A DNA stretch of 12,545 nucleotides from contig CAINXK010000424.1 in assembly GCA_903854805.1 (NCBI GenBank), positions 1 to 12,545 of the forward strand. Direction: 5' to 3'. The translations under genes were made by a program, and so were the position numbers. Below, one piece after another: positions 5,647-12,487 of the stretch. How positions within the stretch are numbered: the stretch's first letter is position 1; every line of letters begins with the position of its first letter. Source of the DNA: an uncultured Anaerolineae bacterium (GTDB lineage Bacteria; Chloroflexota; Anaerolineae; Anaerolineales; Villigracilaceae). Below the pieces are notes generated by a model. It made no database searches and was not told where the DNA came from. It saw only the letters and a program-made list of their open reading frames with translations.

Positions 5647-7695
5647 ATGATGTCAAAACCAATCTTCCAAAAATTGCAAAATAATAAATTTACACTTCCT
5701 GGCATAATTCTCACCCTGGTTTTGTTGGCCTATGGCTTACTAGCCCCGTGGCAAGGTTTTTATTGGGATGATTGGCCGTTTGCCTGGTTACTCCGCTCTT
5801 TCGGTCCTTATGAATTTATCGAAGCTTTTCGTCCTTTTCGCCCATTTCTGGGCTATATTTTTTCACTAACCACATTTTTATTCGGTGGTACCCCTTTTGC
5901 ATGGCAGTTAGTTGGGCTGGTTATTCGTTTTCTTTTGTCTTGTTCTCTCTGGACTGTATTCAAGCTGGTCTGGCCATCTCAAAAATGGAATTCGATTTGG
6001 ATTGTATTGTTATTTACTGTCTTCCCAGGTTATCAACAACAGTGGGTTTCCCTGACCCACGTCAATCAAGAACTAATTCCATTGCTCTGGTTGGTTTCAT
6101 CTTTTGCCGCTGCTGCTTACGCTGTTCGCAATCCTCAAAAAAAAATCCCCTTCACATTACTGGCACTGTTTTTACAAGCCATCGGACTTTTCTCGACCGA
6201 ATATTTTTTTGGGATCGAGATATTGCGGCCTTTTTTTCTCATTGTAATTCTATCGGAAACAGCAGCGATTTCGAAGGAACTAATTCGAAAAATCTTCTTC
6301 AATTGGTTGCCTTATCTGCTCATCTGGGTGGGTAATGCTGTTTGGCTTTATTCTTATCATCATTCTACAGCGTACCAATCCTATGATATTGATATATTTT
6401 CAAGGCTTTCGATATCCCCTCTTTCGTTAGTTAATGAGGCCCTGGCAACCATATCAATTTCTGGATTTATGTCCTGGTTAAACACATTCCAAATCATTTC
6501 AAGCATTGACGGCTCAGCAACCCAGGCCTTTTCGCTGCTGATTTTATTGTTTTCGGGCGCGCTGGTTTTTTTCTACATGCAGCCAGCTGATGGAAAAAAC
6601 ACTGTTCAAGACACCTCAAAAAATGATAAATGGGGACTCCAGGTGACTTTTATAGGTCTGGTTGCGATTTTTGCGGGTCGCCTGCCTTCATGGGCCGCCG
6701 GGTTGCCCTTAAAACTTGAGTTTGATTACGATCGTTTCATGCTTTCAATCATGCTTGGAGCAAGCATGTTTATTGTCGGGTTGGCTTCATTAATTTTCCA
6801 GCATGGAAAACGGAAAATCTTGATTCTAAGTTTGGTAATTGCCTTTTCAACTGCATACCAGTTCACCGTATCAAATTCTTTCCGCCGCGACTGGAATAAT
6901 CAAAGAACTTTCTTCTGGCAGCTGGCCTGGCGTATACCTGCGCTCGAAAAAAAGACAGCACTCTTAACGTATGAATTACCAATAAAATATGCCTCAGATT
7001 TTCAAATCACCGCACCAATCAATTGGATGTATTCATCATCGATAGCCAATCGAGAACTCCCCTATTTGTTACTGTATATTAAAAGTAGAATTAATTCACC
7101 AGCCCTGCCTTCTCTAAAACCTGATTCCCCGATTGAACTGCAGTATCGAACTACAAAATTTTCAGGCAATACATCCAACACTGTTGTGCTTTATAAGGAA
7201 GCGGATGGCTGTTTGCGAGTGCTTGATTCCGTTTATGGAAATTCTGAAACAGTCCCAGGCGCAAATTATTATTTGACCGATGCCATACCGCTTTCTAATC
7301 CAAATCAGATCCTGGCAGGCAGCCCTCAACCGGTTTTAGATGAAACTCTTTTTGGCAAAGAGCCTGCTCACGACTGGTGCTACTATTATGAGAAGGCCGA
7401 GCTGGCTCGCCAACAATCTGATTGGAAAACAATTGTAAAGTTACACAAACAAGCCCAAAAAGCTGGCCTGACAGTCTCCCTGCCCGTTGAAAATTTTCCC
7501 TTTATTGAAGCTTATGCCAATGCTGGTGACCTGAAAACCGCTCTGGAATTGACTCAGCAGACCGTCAAACAACAAAAAGAACTGTGCCCTGCCATCAACT
7601 CACTTTGGGATCGCATATTCCAAAGCTTGCCACCTCAAACCTTCAATCTGGATGAAATTAAAAAGCAGTTTCGCCTGGATGGCTGTAAACTTTAG
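5647..7695 (+). CDS. Uncharacterised polytopic membrane protein, GT-C glycosyltransferase-like with helical TPR-like tail
   Basis: A 682-aa protein with roughly ten hydrophobic segments in the first 400 residues (for example 18-33, 86-106, 116-127, 143-160, 168-190, 195-203, 220-235, 293-311, 333-345, 368-384 and 390-403). The first extracytoplasmic loop carries FYWDDWPFAW (38-47); paired acidic residues there are typical of GT-C enzymes that use lipid-linked sugars. A second charged motif is STEYFFGIEILRP (183-195). The C-terminal 270 residues are soluble; 575-645 (YYYEKAELARQQSDW, then EAYANAGDLKTALEL) look like one or two TPR-type helix pairs. The codon use is much more AT-rich than in its neighbours and the gene lies between the two direct repeats, suggesting separate origin. 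Glycosyl transfer is inferred from topology and the WDDW motif only; a non-enzymatic membrane protein is possible. Confidence 0.75.
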   Translation: MMSKPIFQKLQNNKFTLPGIILTLVLLAYGLLAPWQGFYWDDWPFAWLLRSFGPYEFIEAFRPFRPFLGYIFSLTTFLFGGTPFAWQLVGLVIRFLLSCSLWTVFKLVWPSQKWNSIWIVLLFTVFPGYQQQWVSLTHVNQELIPLLWLVSSFAAAAYAVRNPQKKIPFTLLALFLQAIGLFSTEYFFGIEILRPFFLIVILSETAAISKELIRKIFFNWLPYLLIWVGNAVWLYSYHHSTAYQSYDIDIFSRLSISPLSLVNEALATISISGFMSWLNTFQIISSIDGSATQAFSLLILLFSGALVFFYMQPADGKNTVQDTSKNDKWGLQVTFIGLVAIFAGRLPSWAAGLPLKLEFDYDRFMLSIMLGASMFIVGLASLIFQHGKRKILILSLVIAFSTAYQFTVSNSFRRDWNNQRTFFWQLAWRIPALEKKTALLTYELPIKYASDFQITAPINWMYSSSIANRELPYLLLYIKSRINSPALPSLKPDSPIELQYRTTKFSGNTSNTVVLYKEADGCLRVLDSVYGNSETVPGANYYLTDAIPLSNPNQILAGSPQPVLDETLFGKEPAHDWCYYYEKAELARQQSDWKTIVKLHKQAQKAGLTVSLPVENFPFIEAYANAGDLKTALELTQQTVKQQKELCPAINSLWDRIFQSLPPQTFNLDEIKKQFRLDGCKL

Positions 7696-8050
7696 CTCTG
7701 GCTCTTCAATGCCAAAAATAACCTGATTTACATTATGTCCAGATGGGATCATCAGCGTTCATTTCATCTACACAAAAAAACAATTCATTTCTGTTTTTAC
7801 TCTTAATAGCGGCTCCCTTGCCTTATGCGTAACAAGCGCAGTAATTTGAGGGGTTCTTGAGGGTGTTTTTATCACGCATAAGTGCCGAATGGACGAATGA
7901 CACCCAGTTTCTTTGAAAAGCAGCGCGAAAAAGCGCTGTTAAAAACTCGCGTGGTGCAGCAGGCAGAGTTAAAGTCGATGCGGCAGAGAATCGCCCTGAT
8001 TGATTGTCTCCCACTAATCTGATCCGTCAAAAATAAGGGTTAAATGGCGC
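7696..8050. other. Intergenic region holding the right repeat copy
   Basis: Between the membrane-protein gene and yqeB. Bases 7696-7821 show no gene or clear terminator. The right repeat copy occupies 7822-7959. A minus-strand frame starting at a GTG (8014) crosses the repeat, but it has no ribosome binding site and its reading frame differs from that of the small ORF over the left copy, so it is not called. The last 90 bases return to the GC-rich background. yqeB has only a weak AAGGG 12 bases before its ATG. Confidence 0.55.
7822..7959. repeat. Right copy of the directly repeated 138/139-bp element
   Basis: Same orientation as the copy at 4827-4965, with the same 9-bp inverted repeat: CTTATGCGT (7822-7830) and ACGCATAAG (7874-7882). 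The 14-base variable middle is at 7931-7944 and the conserved 15-base right end at 7945-7959. Sequence outside these limits does not match the left copy, so the ends are sharp. Confidence 0.88.
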
Positions 8051-8857
8051 ATGCTTAAAATTCTAATCCGTGGCAGTGGTGATATCGGCTCGGCCGTCGC
8101 CTGGCATCTGTTCCAAACCGGATACAGCCCCGTCCTGCACGACGAGCCCCATCCCAGCGCCACCCGCCGCAAAATGGCCTTCAGCGACGCTATCTTTGAT
8201 GGCCGTGCTGAGCTGGAAGGACTGAGTGCCCAACGTCTGGACGACATGCAGAAATTGGAACCACTCCTGGCCACCCGCACCTGTGTTCCGGTATTGACCT
8301 GTGACTTCATCAGCCTGCTGCAAAGTTACCAACCCCAGGTGCTGATCGACGCCCGGATGCGCAAGCATGTCCAACCAGAAAACCAGCTCCAGCTTGCCGC
8401 ACTCACCATCGGGCTGGGCCCCAACTTCAACGCCGGGGAAAACGTCCAGATCGCGATCGAAACCGGGCGCGGCGAAAACCTCGGGCAGGTCATCCGCCAG
8501 GGCAGCACCCAGGCCCTGCAGGGTGAACCGATCGAACTCGGCGGACACGCCCGCGAACGCTATCTCTACGCCCCCGCCAGCGGTCTGTTCCAAAGCGACT
8601 GCCAGATCGGGGAAAACGTCACCCAGGGCCAGATCATCGCCCACCTGAACGGGAGCCCCCTGCCCGCCCCACTGACCGGCGTCCTGCGCGGCCTGACTCG
8701 CAGCGGGATCCAGGTTAGCGCCCGGACCAAGATCATCGAAATCGACCCGCGCGGCCCGGCAGCCCAGATCAGCGGCATCGCCATGCGCCCGGCTCGCATC
8801 GCCCAGGGCGTACTCAACGCCATCGCCACCAGCACCAACATCCCCCAAAAACCGTAA
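8051..8857 (+). CDS. yqeB: Selenium-dependent molybdenum hydroxylase maturation protein YqeB (EF2563 family)
   Basis: A 268-aa protein of the YqeB/EF2563 family, found with selenium-dependent molybdenum hydroxylases (xanthine dehydrogenase-like enzymes) and thought to help mature their cofactor. The exact reaction is unknown. An N-terminal Rossmann-like loop, RGSGDIGSAVAWHL (7-20), is followed by PSATRRKMAFSDAIFDG (35-51), the usual family motif. The hallmark segment IGLGPNFNAGENVQIAIETGRGENLG spans 120-145. Residues about 172-231 (APASGLF, IGENVTQGQIIAHL, APLTGVLRGL) resemble a lipoyl/biotinyl-type barrel. The length is normal for the family and the gene is intact. None of its usual partners (yqeC, xdhC, a molybdenum hydroxylase, selD) is in the window. 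The start at 8051 fits the conserved N-terminus; its ribosome binding site is weak. Confidence 0.88.
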   Translation: MLKILIRGSGDIGSAVAWHLFQTGYSPVLHDEPHPSATRRKMAFSDAIFDGRAELEGLSAQRLDDMQKLEPLLATRTCVPVLTCDFISLLQSYQPQVLIDARMRKHVQPENQLQLAALTIGLGPNFNAGENVQIAIETGRGENLGQVIRQGSTQALQGEPIELGGHARERYLYAPASGLFQSDCQIGENVTQGQIIAHLNGSPLPAPLTGVLRGLTRSGIQVSARTKIIEIDPRGPAAQISGIAMRPARIAQGVLNAIATSTNIPQKP

Positions 8858-8954
8858 ATATTTGCGCTTATCCGCGTGAAACGTACTTTCATCCAAGCTC
8901 CCCAACGGCCTGAGCTGGTACAAGACAGCTGCTTTGCGCGCCAATTGGCAGGAT

Positions 8955-8971
8955 TTTACAATCATTTTACA
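8955..8971 (+). promoter_or_regulatory. Putative OmpR/PhoB-family response-regulator box
   Basis: TTTACA (8955-8960) and TTTACA (8966-8971) are separated by five bases, giving an 11-bp periodicity; the wider unit TTTTACAAYCA repeats twice in tandem. Tandem 11-bp direct repeats are the standard site architecture for OmpR/PhoB-family dimers, and TT(A/T)ACA-like half sites with N4-6 spacing resemble Bacillus PhoP boxes. An OmpR-family regulator is encoded 0.9 kb downstream. A -10 (TAGAAT, 9003-9008) follows without a good -35, as expected at an activated promoter, though the box lies somewhat further upstream than in classical Pho promoters. Confidence 0.5.
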
Positions 8972-9002
8972 ACCACCACACACGCACATAACCCCCAGGG
9001 TC

Positions 9003-9008
9003 TAGAAT
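9003..9008 (+). promoter_or_regulatory. Putative -10 of the secreted-protein gene
   Basis: TAGAAT lies 38 bases before the ATG at 9047, with no recognisable -35 hexamer at 17 bases upstream. This fits activator-dependent transcription from the tandem TTTACA site. Confidence 0.35.
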
Positions 9009-9046
9009 AGTCTTTGTAAGCTCAATTTCACAAACAGGAGAAAAAA

Positions 9047-9637
9047 ATGAGCACAAACCTACGCAAGATCGTTCTTGGTACCCTGATCGCCGCACTGACC
9101 ATCGCCGCCATCGCTACCGCCATGCCCCTCACCAGCGCTTCCGCCGCCGGGTCTGCTGAAACTGCCACCCCGCCCGCAGCGCGCCCAACCCGTAACCCCG
9201 CCCTGGCAAACACACACATCGAGCTGGCCTTCGCCCGCCAGCAATATAACCTGCAGCGCATCGGGCTGGAACTGAGCGGATCATCCGAACGGATCAGCCA
9301 GGGTCAGAGCCTGCTCGATAGCGCCAAAGCCAAAGGCAAAGATGCCTCTGCCGTGCAAACTGCCTTCGATGCCTTCAAAGCCGCACTCGTGACCGGCCAA
9401 CCGCTGTACAATCAGGCCAAAGCCCTCGCCACCACCCACGCTGGTTTCGACACCAGCGGCAAGGTCACGGACGCAGAACAAGCTAAAGCGACCCTCAAAG
9501 GCATCAATGAGGCCATCAAACAATACCGCGAAACAGTAGGCAGCGCCTTCAAGACCCTGCGCGAAGCCACAGACGCCTTCCGCAAAGCCAACCCGCGCCC
9601 CACCAAGACCCCGGTCAGCCCCACCAGCGGCGGATAA
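9047..9637 (+). CDS. Secreted helical protein of unknown family
   Basis: A 196-aa protein with a clear Sec-type signal peptide: basic start MSTNLRK, hydrophobic core VLGTLIAALTIAAIATAM (9-26), and a probable cleavage after the Ala-rich ASAA near residue 34. There is no lipobox cysteine. The mature part begins with a Thr/Pro/Arg-rich linker and then has long Ala/Lys/Glu-rich amphipathic helices (about 53-185), and ends with a Pro/Thr-rich tail (RPTKTPVSPT). It contains no cysteine. It looks like a small extracytoplasmic helical bundle. It lacks the LTXXQ motif of CpxP/Spy. A strong AGGAG supports the start. It sits upstream of a two-component system and behind a likely response-regulator site, so it may be a target of the system or an accessory to the sensor. 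No family is recognised. Confidence 0.72.
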   Translation: MSTNLRKIVLGTLIAALTIAAIATAMPLTSASAAGSAETATPPAARPTRNPALANTHIELAFARQQYNLQRIGLELSGSSERISQGQSLLDSAKAKGKDASAVQTAFDAFKAALVTGQPLYNQAKALATTHAGFDTSGKVTDAEQAKATLKGINEAIKQYRETVGSAFKTLREATDAFRKANPRPTKTPVSPTSGG

Positions 9638-9663
9638 GTTTCAACCAAAATCAAGTCTCAATC

Positions 9664-9698
9664 CTGGTGCAGGGGCGCAGTGTGCGCCCCTGCACCAG
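9664..9698. terminator. Perfect 16-bp hairpin after the secreted-protein gene
   Basis: Positions 9664-9679 pair perfectly with 9683-9698 around a 3-base loop (GTG), 27 bases after the stop codon. The stem is very GC-rich. No T-run follows, so it is not a classical intrinsic terminator; it may stabilise the upstream mRNA, pause transcription or be a dispersed palindrome. Confidence 0.5.
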
Positions 9699-9879
9699 CC
9701 ATTCCAGCCATTCAGAGCATGCATCCAATTCGTGATATTCAGAAACTCCATGCCAGCCTCGATCGCCACCCGGCCAACAATCAACCTTTCCGCTATCAGC
9801 CAACCAGCAGCGGACACCTTTACCAACCGCCCGCCCAAATGATGTAAAATCAAGCCACCATTCAAATCAAAGGCGCCCC

Positions 9880-10563
9880 ATGGATACCATCCTGCTTGTC
9901 GATGATGAACCCTCAATCGTCTCCCTCGCCAAAATGTACCTTGAGCGCGACGGTTTTCGGACCGAATCCGCAGAAAACGGCTTGCTCGCGTTGGAAAAAG
10001 TCGAAAAGATGAAACCCGACCTGATCGTGCTGGATATCATGCTGCCAGGCGTGGATGGTTTCGAAGTCTGCCGGCGCCTGCGCGGAGCTGGCAACCAGAC
10101 TCCCATCATCATGCTGACCGCCCGCGATGAAGACATCGATAAAATCATCGGGCTCGAACTCGGCGCCGATGACTACCTGACCAAACCATTCAACCCGCGC
10201 GAATTAGTGGCGCGGGTCAAGGCCATCTTGCGCCGCATCGACCGGCCTGCCTCAGCGGGCAGCAGCCCACTGCACTTCGCCGGGCTGACGATCGACCTGG
10301 AACGCCGCGAGGTCAGCCTGAACAGCCAGCCCATCAGCCTGCGTACCCAGGAATTTGACCTGCTGCTCAGCCTGGCAGAACAGCCCGGGCGCGTCTTCAC
10401 CCGTGAGCAACTGCTCGAAAAAGCCTGGGGCTTTGATTTTTACGGACAGACCCGCACCGTCGATGTGCACATCGCCCAACTGCGCAAACGCCTGGCGGGC
10501 AGCCCGCTCAAAATCGAGACCGTCACCGGTGTGGGCTACAAATTGATCGCTGAAAATAACTGA
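9880..10563 (+). CDS. OmpR/PhoB-family response regulator
   Basis: A 227-aa two-component response regulator. The receiver domain (about 3-115) has the acidic pair D8/D9, the phospho-acceptor D52 in LDIMLPGVDG, T80 in MLTARDE and K102 in LTKPFNPREL. The C-terminal winged-helix DNA-binding domain (about 128-224) shows the OmpR-type pattern LRTQEFDLLLSLAEQPGRVFTREQLLEKAWG and the recognition region TRTVDVHIAQLRKRL, ending VTGVGYKLI. It is the first gene of a two-gene operon; the kinase begins seven bases after its stop. A TAAAAT (9845-9850) 30 bases before the start may be its -10. A single TTTACA half site on the minus strand (9843-9848) overlaps it, which would allow autoregulation but is weak evidence. 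The ribosome binding site is poor (AAAGG). Confidence 0.95.
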   Translation: MDTILLVDDEPSIVSLAKMYLERDGFRTESAENGLLALEKVEKMKPDLIVLDIMLPGVDGFEVCRRLRGAGNQTPIIMLTARDEDIDKIIGLELGADDYLTKPFNPRELVARVKAILRRIDRPASAGSSPLHFAGLTIDLERREVSLNSQPISLRTQEFDLLLSLAEQPGRVFTREQLLEKAWGFDFYGQTRTVDVHIAQLRKRLAGSPLKIETVTGVGYKLIAENN

Positions 10564-10570
10564 GCAGACC

Positions 10571-11968
10571 ATGTTCGCATCCCTGCGCTCCCGCCTCTGG
10601 CTGACCTACGCCCTCTCCATACTGACCGCCCTGCTGGTGGTGGCGGTCATTTTTCTCATCTACCTGCTTGACAATCCGCTCGTTTACCGCCAGACCAAAA
10701 TACGCCTGAGCTCTGCCCAGGGCGTTTTGCTGGCAAAACAATCCACCTGGGCCAACCTGCCAGCCGCTCAACTGCAGTCCACGCTGATCGCCCAGGCCCA
10801 GGAACTGGATGTGCGCCTGCTGCTGGTCAACCCTCAGCGAAAAGTATTCTTTGATACACAGGATGAATCCGGAAACTCGCTCGAAATCCGGCCTCTCTAC
10901 CGGCTATTTCGCCTGAACCAGGTGCTGACAGACTCGAAGGGCCGGCCCTGGCTGTACGTGTCCCGCCGGCTCGACAACGGCAATACCCTGGTTCTGGCCG
11001 CACTGCGCCCCAAGGTTTCTTTCTGGACGATCTTCACCGATGAGCTGGTGCCGCCATTATTTTGGGGCGGCGCACTGGGGCTGATCCTGGCCCTGATGCT
11101 GGCCTACTGGATGGCGCGTTGGGTGGCAGACCCACTGCAGCAAGTCGTCAACGCCACGCGCCAATTTTCCGGTGATCAGGCTAAACCCCTGGCAATTAAG
11201 GGCCCGCAGGAAGTGCAGGCCCTGGTGGATGCCTTCAACCAGATGACGGCCCGCGTCCAGAGCAGTCAGCAGGCCCAACGTGAATTCGTCGCCAACGTCT
11301 CTCACGAACTCAAGACCCCGCTCACCTCCATCCAGGGCTTTTCGCAAGCCATTCTGGATGGCACCGCAGCCTCCGCAGAAGACCAGAAACAATCCGCCCA
11401 GGTTATCTATGACGAAGCCGCGCGCATGCACCGCCTGGTGCTGGATCTGCTCGACCTGGCCCGCCTGGACGCTGGCATCGCCAACCTCAAGCAGACCCCG
11501 GTCGATTTGCCCGCCCTGCTCAACAGCGTCGGCGAACGCTTCGCACTGCAAGCCCGCCAGAACAATATCAGCCTGGAAATTCACGCCAGCGCCTTGCCGG
11601 CCATCACTGGCGATGGCGACCGCTTGGCCCAGGTCTTTACCAACCTGGTCGATAATGCCCTCAAATTTACACCCGCCGGTGGGCGCGTTGCGGTGGAAGC
11701 CAGCCAGACCGGCAGCAGCATCGAAATCTGCATCACCGATAGCGGCGCCGGTATCCCGCCCTCAGCCATTCCGCACGTTTTCGAGCGCTTCTACCAGGTG
11801 GATACTTCGCGCCAGGGCGGCAAACAGCATGGCGCCGGCCTGGGGTTGGCCATCGTTCATGAAATCGTGCGTGCCCACCACGGCAGCCTCACCGTCCGCA
11901 GCAGCCCAGGACAGGGCAGCCAATTCACCGTCCAACTGCCGGTAGGCGCAGGGGATAAGTACAGCTGA
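10571..11968 (+). CDS. Membrane sensor histidine kinase with HAMP domain
   Basis: A 465-aa kinase, partner of the response regulator just upstream (7-base gap, no strong ribosome binding site, so probably translationally coupled). Transmembrane helices lie at about 11-33 and 160-182 and enclose an extracytoplasmic sensor region of some 125 residues with no recognised ligand domain. A HAMP linker follows (about 184-231). The HisKA domain has VSHELKTPLTSIQGF with phosphorylated H245. The HATPase domain has the N box NLVDNALKF (N362), the G1 box DSGAGIP (D390) and the G2 box GAGLGLAI (421-428). The domain order matches PhoR/BaeS/ResE-type kinases, but there is no PAS domain between HAMP and HisKA. 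The signal is unknown; the adjacent secreted protein suggests an envelope-related role. Confidence 0.94.
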   Translation: MFASLRSRLWLTYALSILTALLVVAVIFLIYLLDNPLVYRQTKIRLSSAQGVLLAKQSTWANLPAAQLQSTLIAQAQELDVRLLLVNPQRKVFFDTQDESGNSLEIRPLYRLFRLNQVLTDSKGRPWLYVSRRLDNGNTLVLAALRPKVSFWTIFTDELVPPLFWGGALGLILALMLAYWMARWVADPLQQVVNATRQFSGDQAKPLAIKGPQEVQALVDAFNQMTARVQSSQQAQREFVANVSHELKTPLTSIQGFSQAILDGTAASAEDQKQSAQVIYDEAARMHRLVLDLLDLARLDAGIANLKQTPVDLPALLNSVGERFALQARQNNISLEIHASALPAITGDGDRLAQVFTNLVDNALKFTPAGGRVAVEASQTGSSIEICITDSGAGIPPSAIPHVFERFYQVDTSRQGGKQHGAGLGLAIVHEIVRAHHGSLTVRSSPGQGSQFTVQLPVGAGDKYS

Positions 11969-12196
11969 TGGGTGATGGGGAAGAGCGGATAAACCATATA
12001 TAAACCCGATGGATTCCCAGCCCCAACCCCACCCGCCACTGAAACCCGAGAGCCGGTAGACCAAATAAACGAGTATAATGAAATTAGACGAAACAAACCG
12101 CTACCCTCGGGGAGTTAGTTCAGGCAGCGCTTGTTGCTCTAACAGCAGGCGCTGCTGCTTATTTAATACCCAGGTGTTTACAATCCCCCCCGCGGT
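11969..12196. other. Intergenic region downstream of the kinase
   Basis: No intact gene is seen. TATAAT at 12074-12079 looks like a -10 but no -35 or gene goes with it. A hairpin lies at 12124-12155. The sequence then runs into a decayed restriction-subunit fragment. No U-tract terminator for the two-component operon was found. Confidence 0.5.
12124..12155. repeat. Imperfect hairpin before the HsdS remnant
   Basis: GCAGCGC (12124-12130) pairs with GCGCTGC (12149-12155), with an inner TGTT/AACA pair (12132-12135 and 12141-12144) and small bulges. No T-run follows. Confidence 0.45.
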
Positions 12197-12313
12197 TTGG
12201 AGGCGCTCTCGGCTGAGACGGGGCGGCTGGAAGAGATATATCGTCAGAAAGTCGCGGCGCCGGATGAACTCAAAAAATCTGTTTTGGCAAAGGCGTTTGA
12301 TGGCGAGATGTAG
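12197..12313 (+). pseudogene. hsdS: C-terminal remnant of a type I restriction specificity subunit (HsdS)
   Basis: An open stretch of 38 codons ending in TAG translates to LEALSAETGRLEEIYRQK (1-18), then ELKKSVLAKAFDGEM (24-38). This matches the usual C-terminus of HsdS, where a central or C-terminal coiled coil (LxALxxETxRLExIYxxK) leads to ELKxSLLxKAFxGEL. A normal HsdS is about 400 residues; no target-recognition domain lies upstream, and the frame is closed by stops within about 30 bases. Upstream bases 12164-12196 in another frame read ITIPP-like residues, which may be the shifted continuation (IP-PP precedes this helix in intact proteins). No hsdR or hsdM is in the window. It is a dead relic of a restriction-modification locus. 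Confidence 0.72.
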
Positions 12314-12337
12314 AGCGCCCCATCCGCCCTGCGGGCA

Positions 12338-12379
12338 CCTTCCCCAAATGCGACTGGGGAACGTCGAATTTGGGGAAGG
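12338..12379. repeat. Long hairpin with 12-bp stem
   Basis: CCTTCCCCAAAT (12338-12349) pairs with ATTTGGGGAAGG (12368-12379). A second inner stem, CGAC (12351-12354) with GTCG (12363-12366), extends the structure. It begins 25 bases after the HsdS stop. No T-run follows; it looks like a dispersed intergenic palindrome and not an intrinsic terminator. Confidence 0.65.
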
Positions 12380-12438
12380 AAGCAGCGTAGAGTATTGCTG
12401 AAAATAAAAATTTTACAGCCAGCGGTCTGGTTCTTGTC

Positions 12439-12487
12439 CCTCCCCCGATTTCGTCCCGCGCACTTTGCGGGGCGCAATCGGGGGAGG
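12439..12487. repeat. Second long hairpin with 12-bp stem
   Basis: CCTCCCCCGATT (12439-12450) pairs with AATCGGGGGAGG (12476-12487), with inner GC-rich complementarity (CCCGC near 12455 with GCGGG near 12467). It differs in sequence from the hairpin at 12338-12379 but has the same stem length and C-run/G-run design. Confidence 0.65.

Larger units (their letters stand above)
8858..9046. other. Intergenic region with regulatory elements of the secreted-protein gene
   Basis: The left part shows no terminator for yqeB. The right part holds the tandem TTTACA site, a -10 and a strong ribosome binding site, AGGAG (9036-9040), six bases before the ATG at 9047. Confidence 0.5.

Noticed and set aside
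4827..7959. Composite transposon or insertion sequence
   Set aside because: No transposase or integrase gene lies between or inside the repeats, and I see no target-site duplication at their ends.
7823..8014. Minus-strand frame over the right repeat, starting at GTG
   Set aside because: No ribosome binding site, and its frame differs from that of the small ORF over the left copy, so shared protein coding is not supported.
8063..8989. Long minus-strand open frame of 308 codons opposite yqeB
   Set aside because: It is an antisense shadow caused by high GC at third positions; it has no recognisable motif, and the plus strand carries clear YqeB signatures across the same bases.
11280..11945. 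Plus-strand open frame of 221 codons inside the kinase gene
   Set aside because: Out-of-frame, Pro/Ser/Ala-rich translation typical of a shadow; the true frame has all H, N and G boxes.
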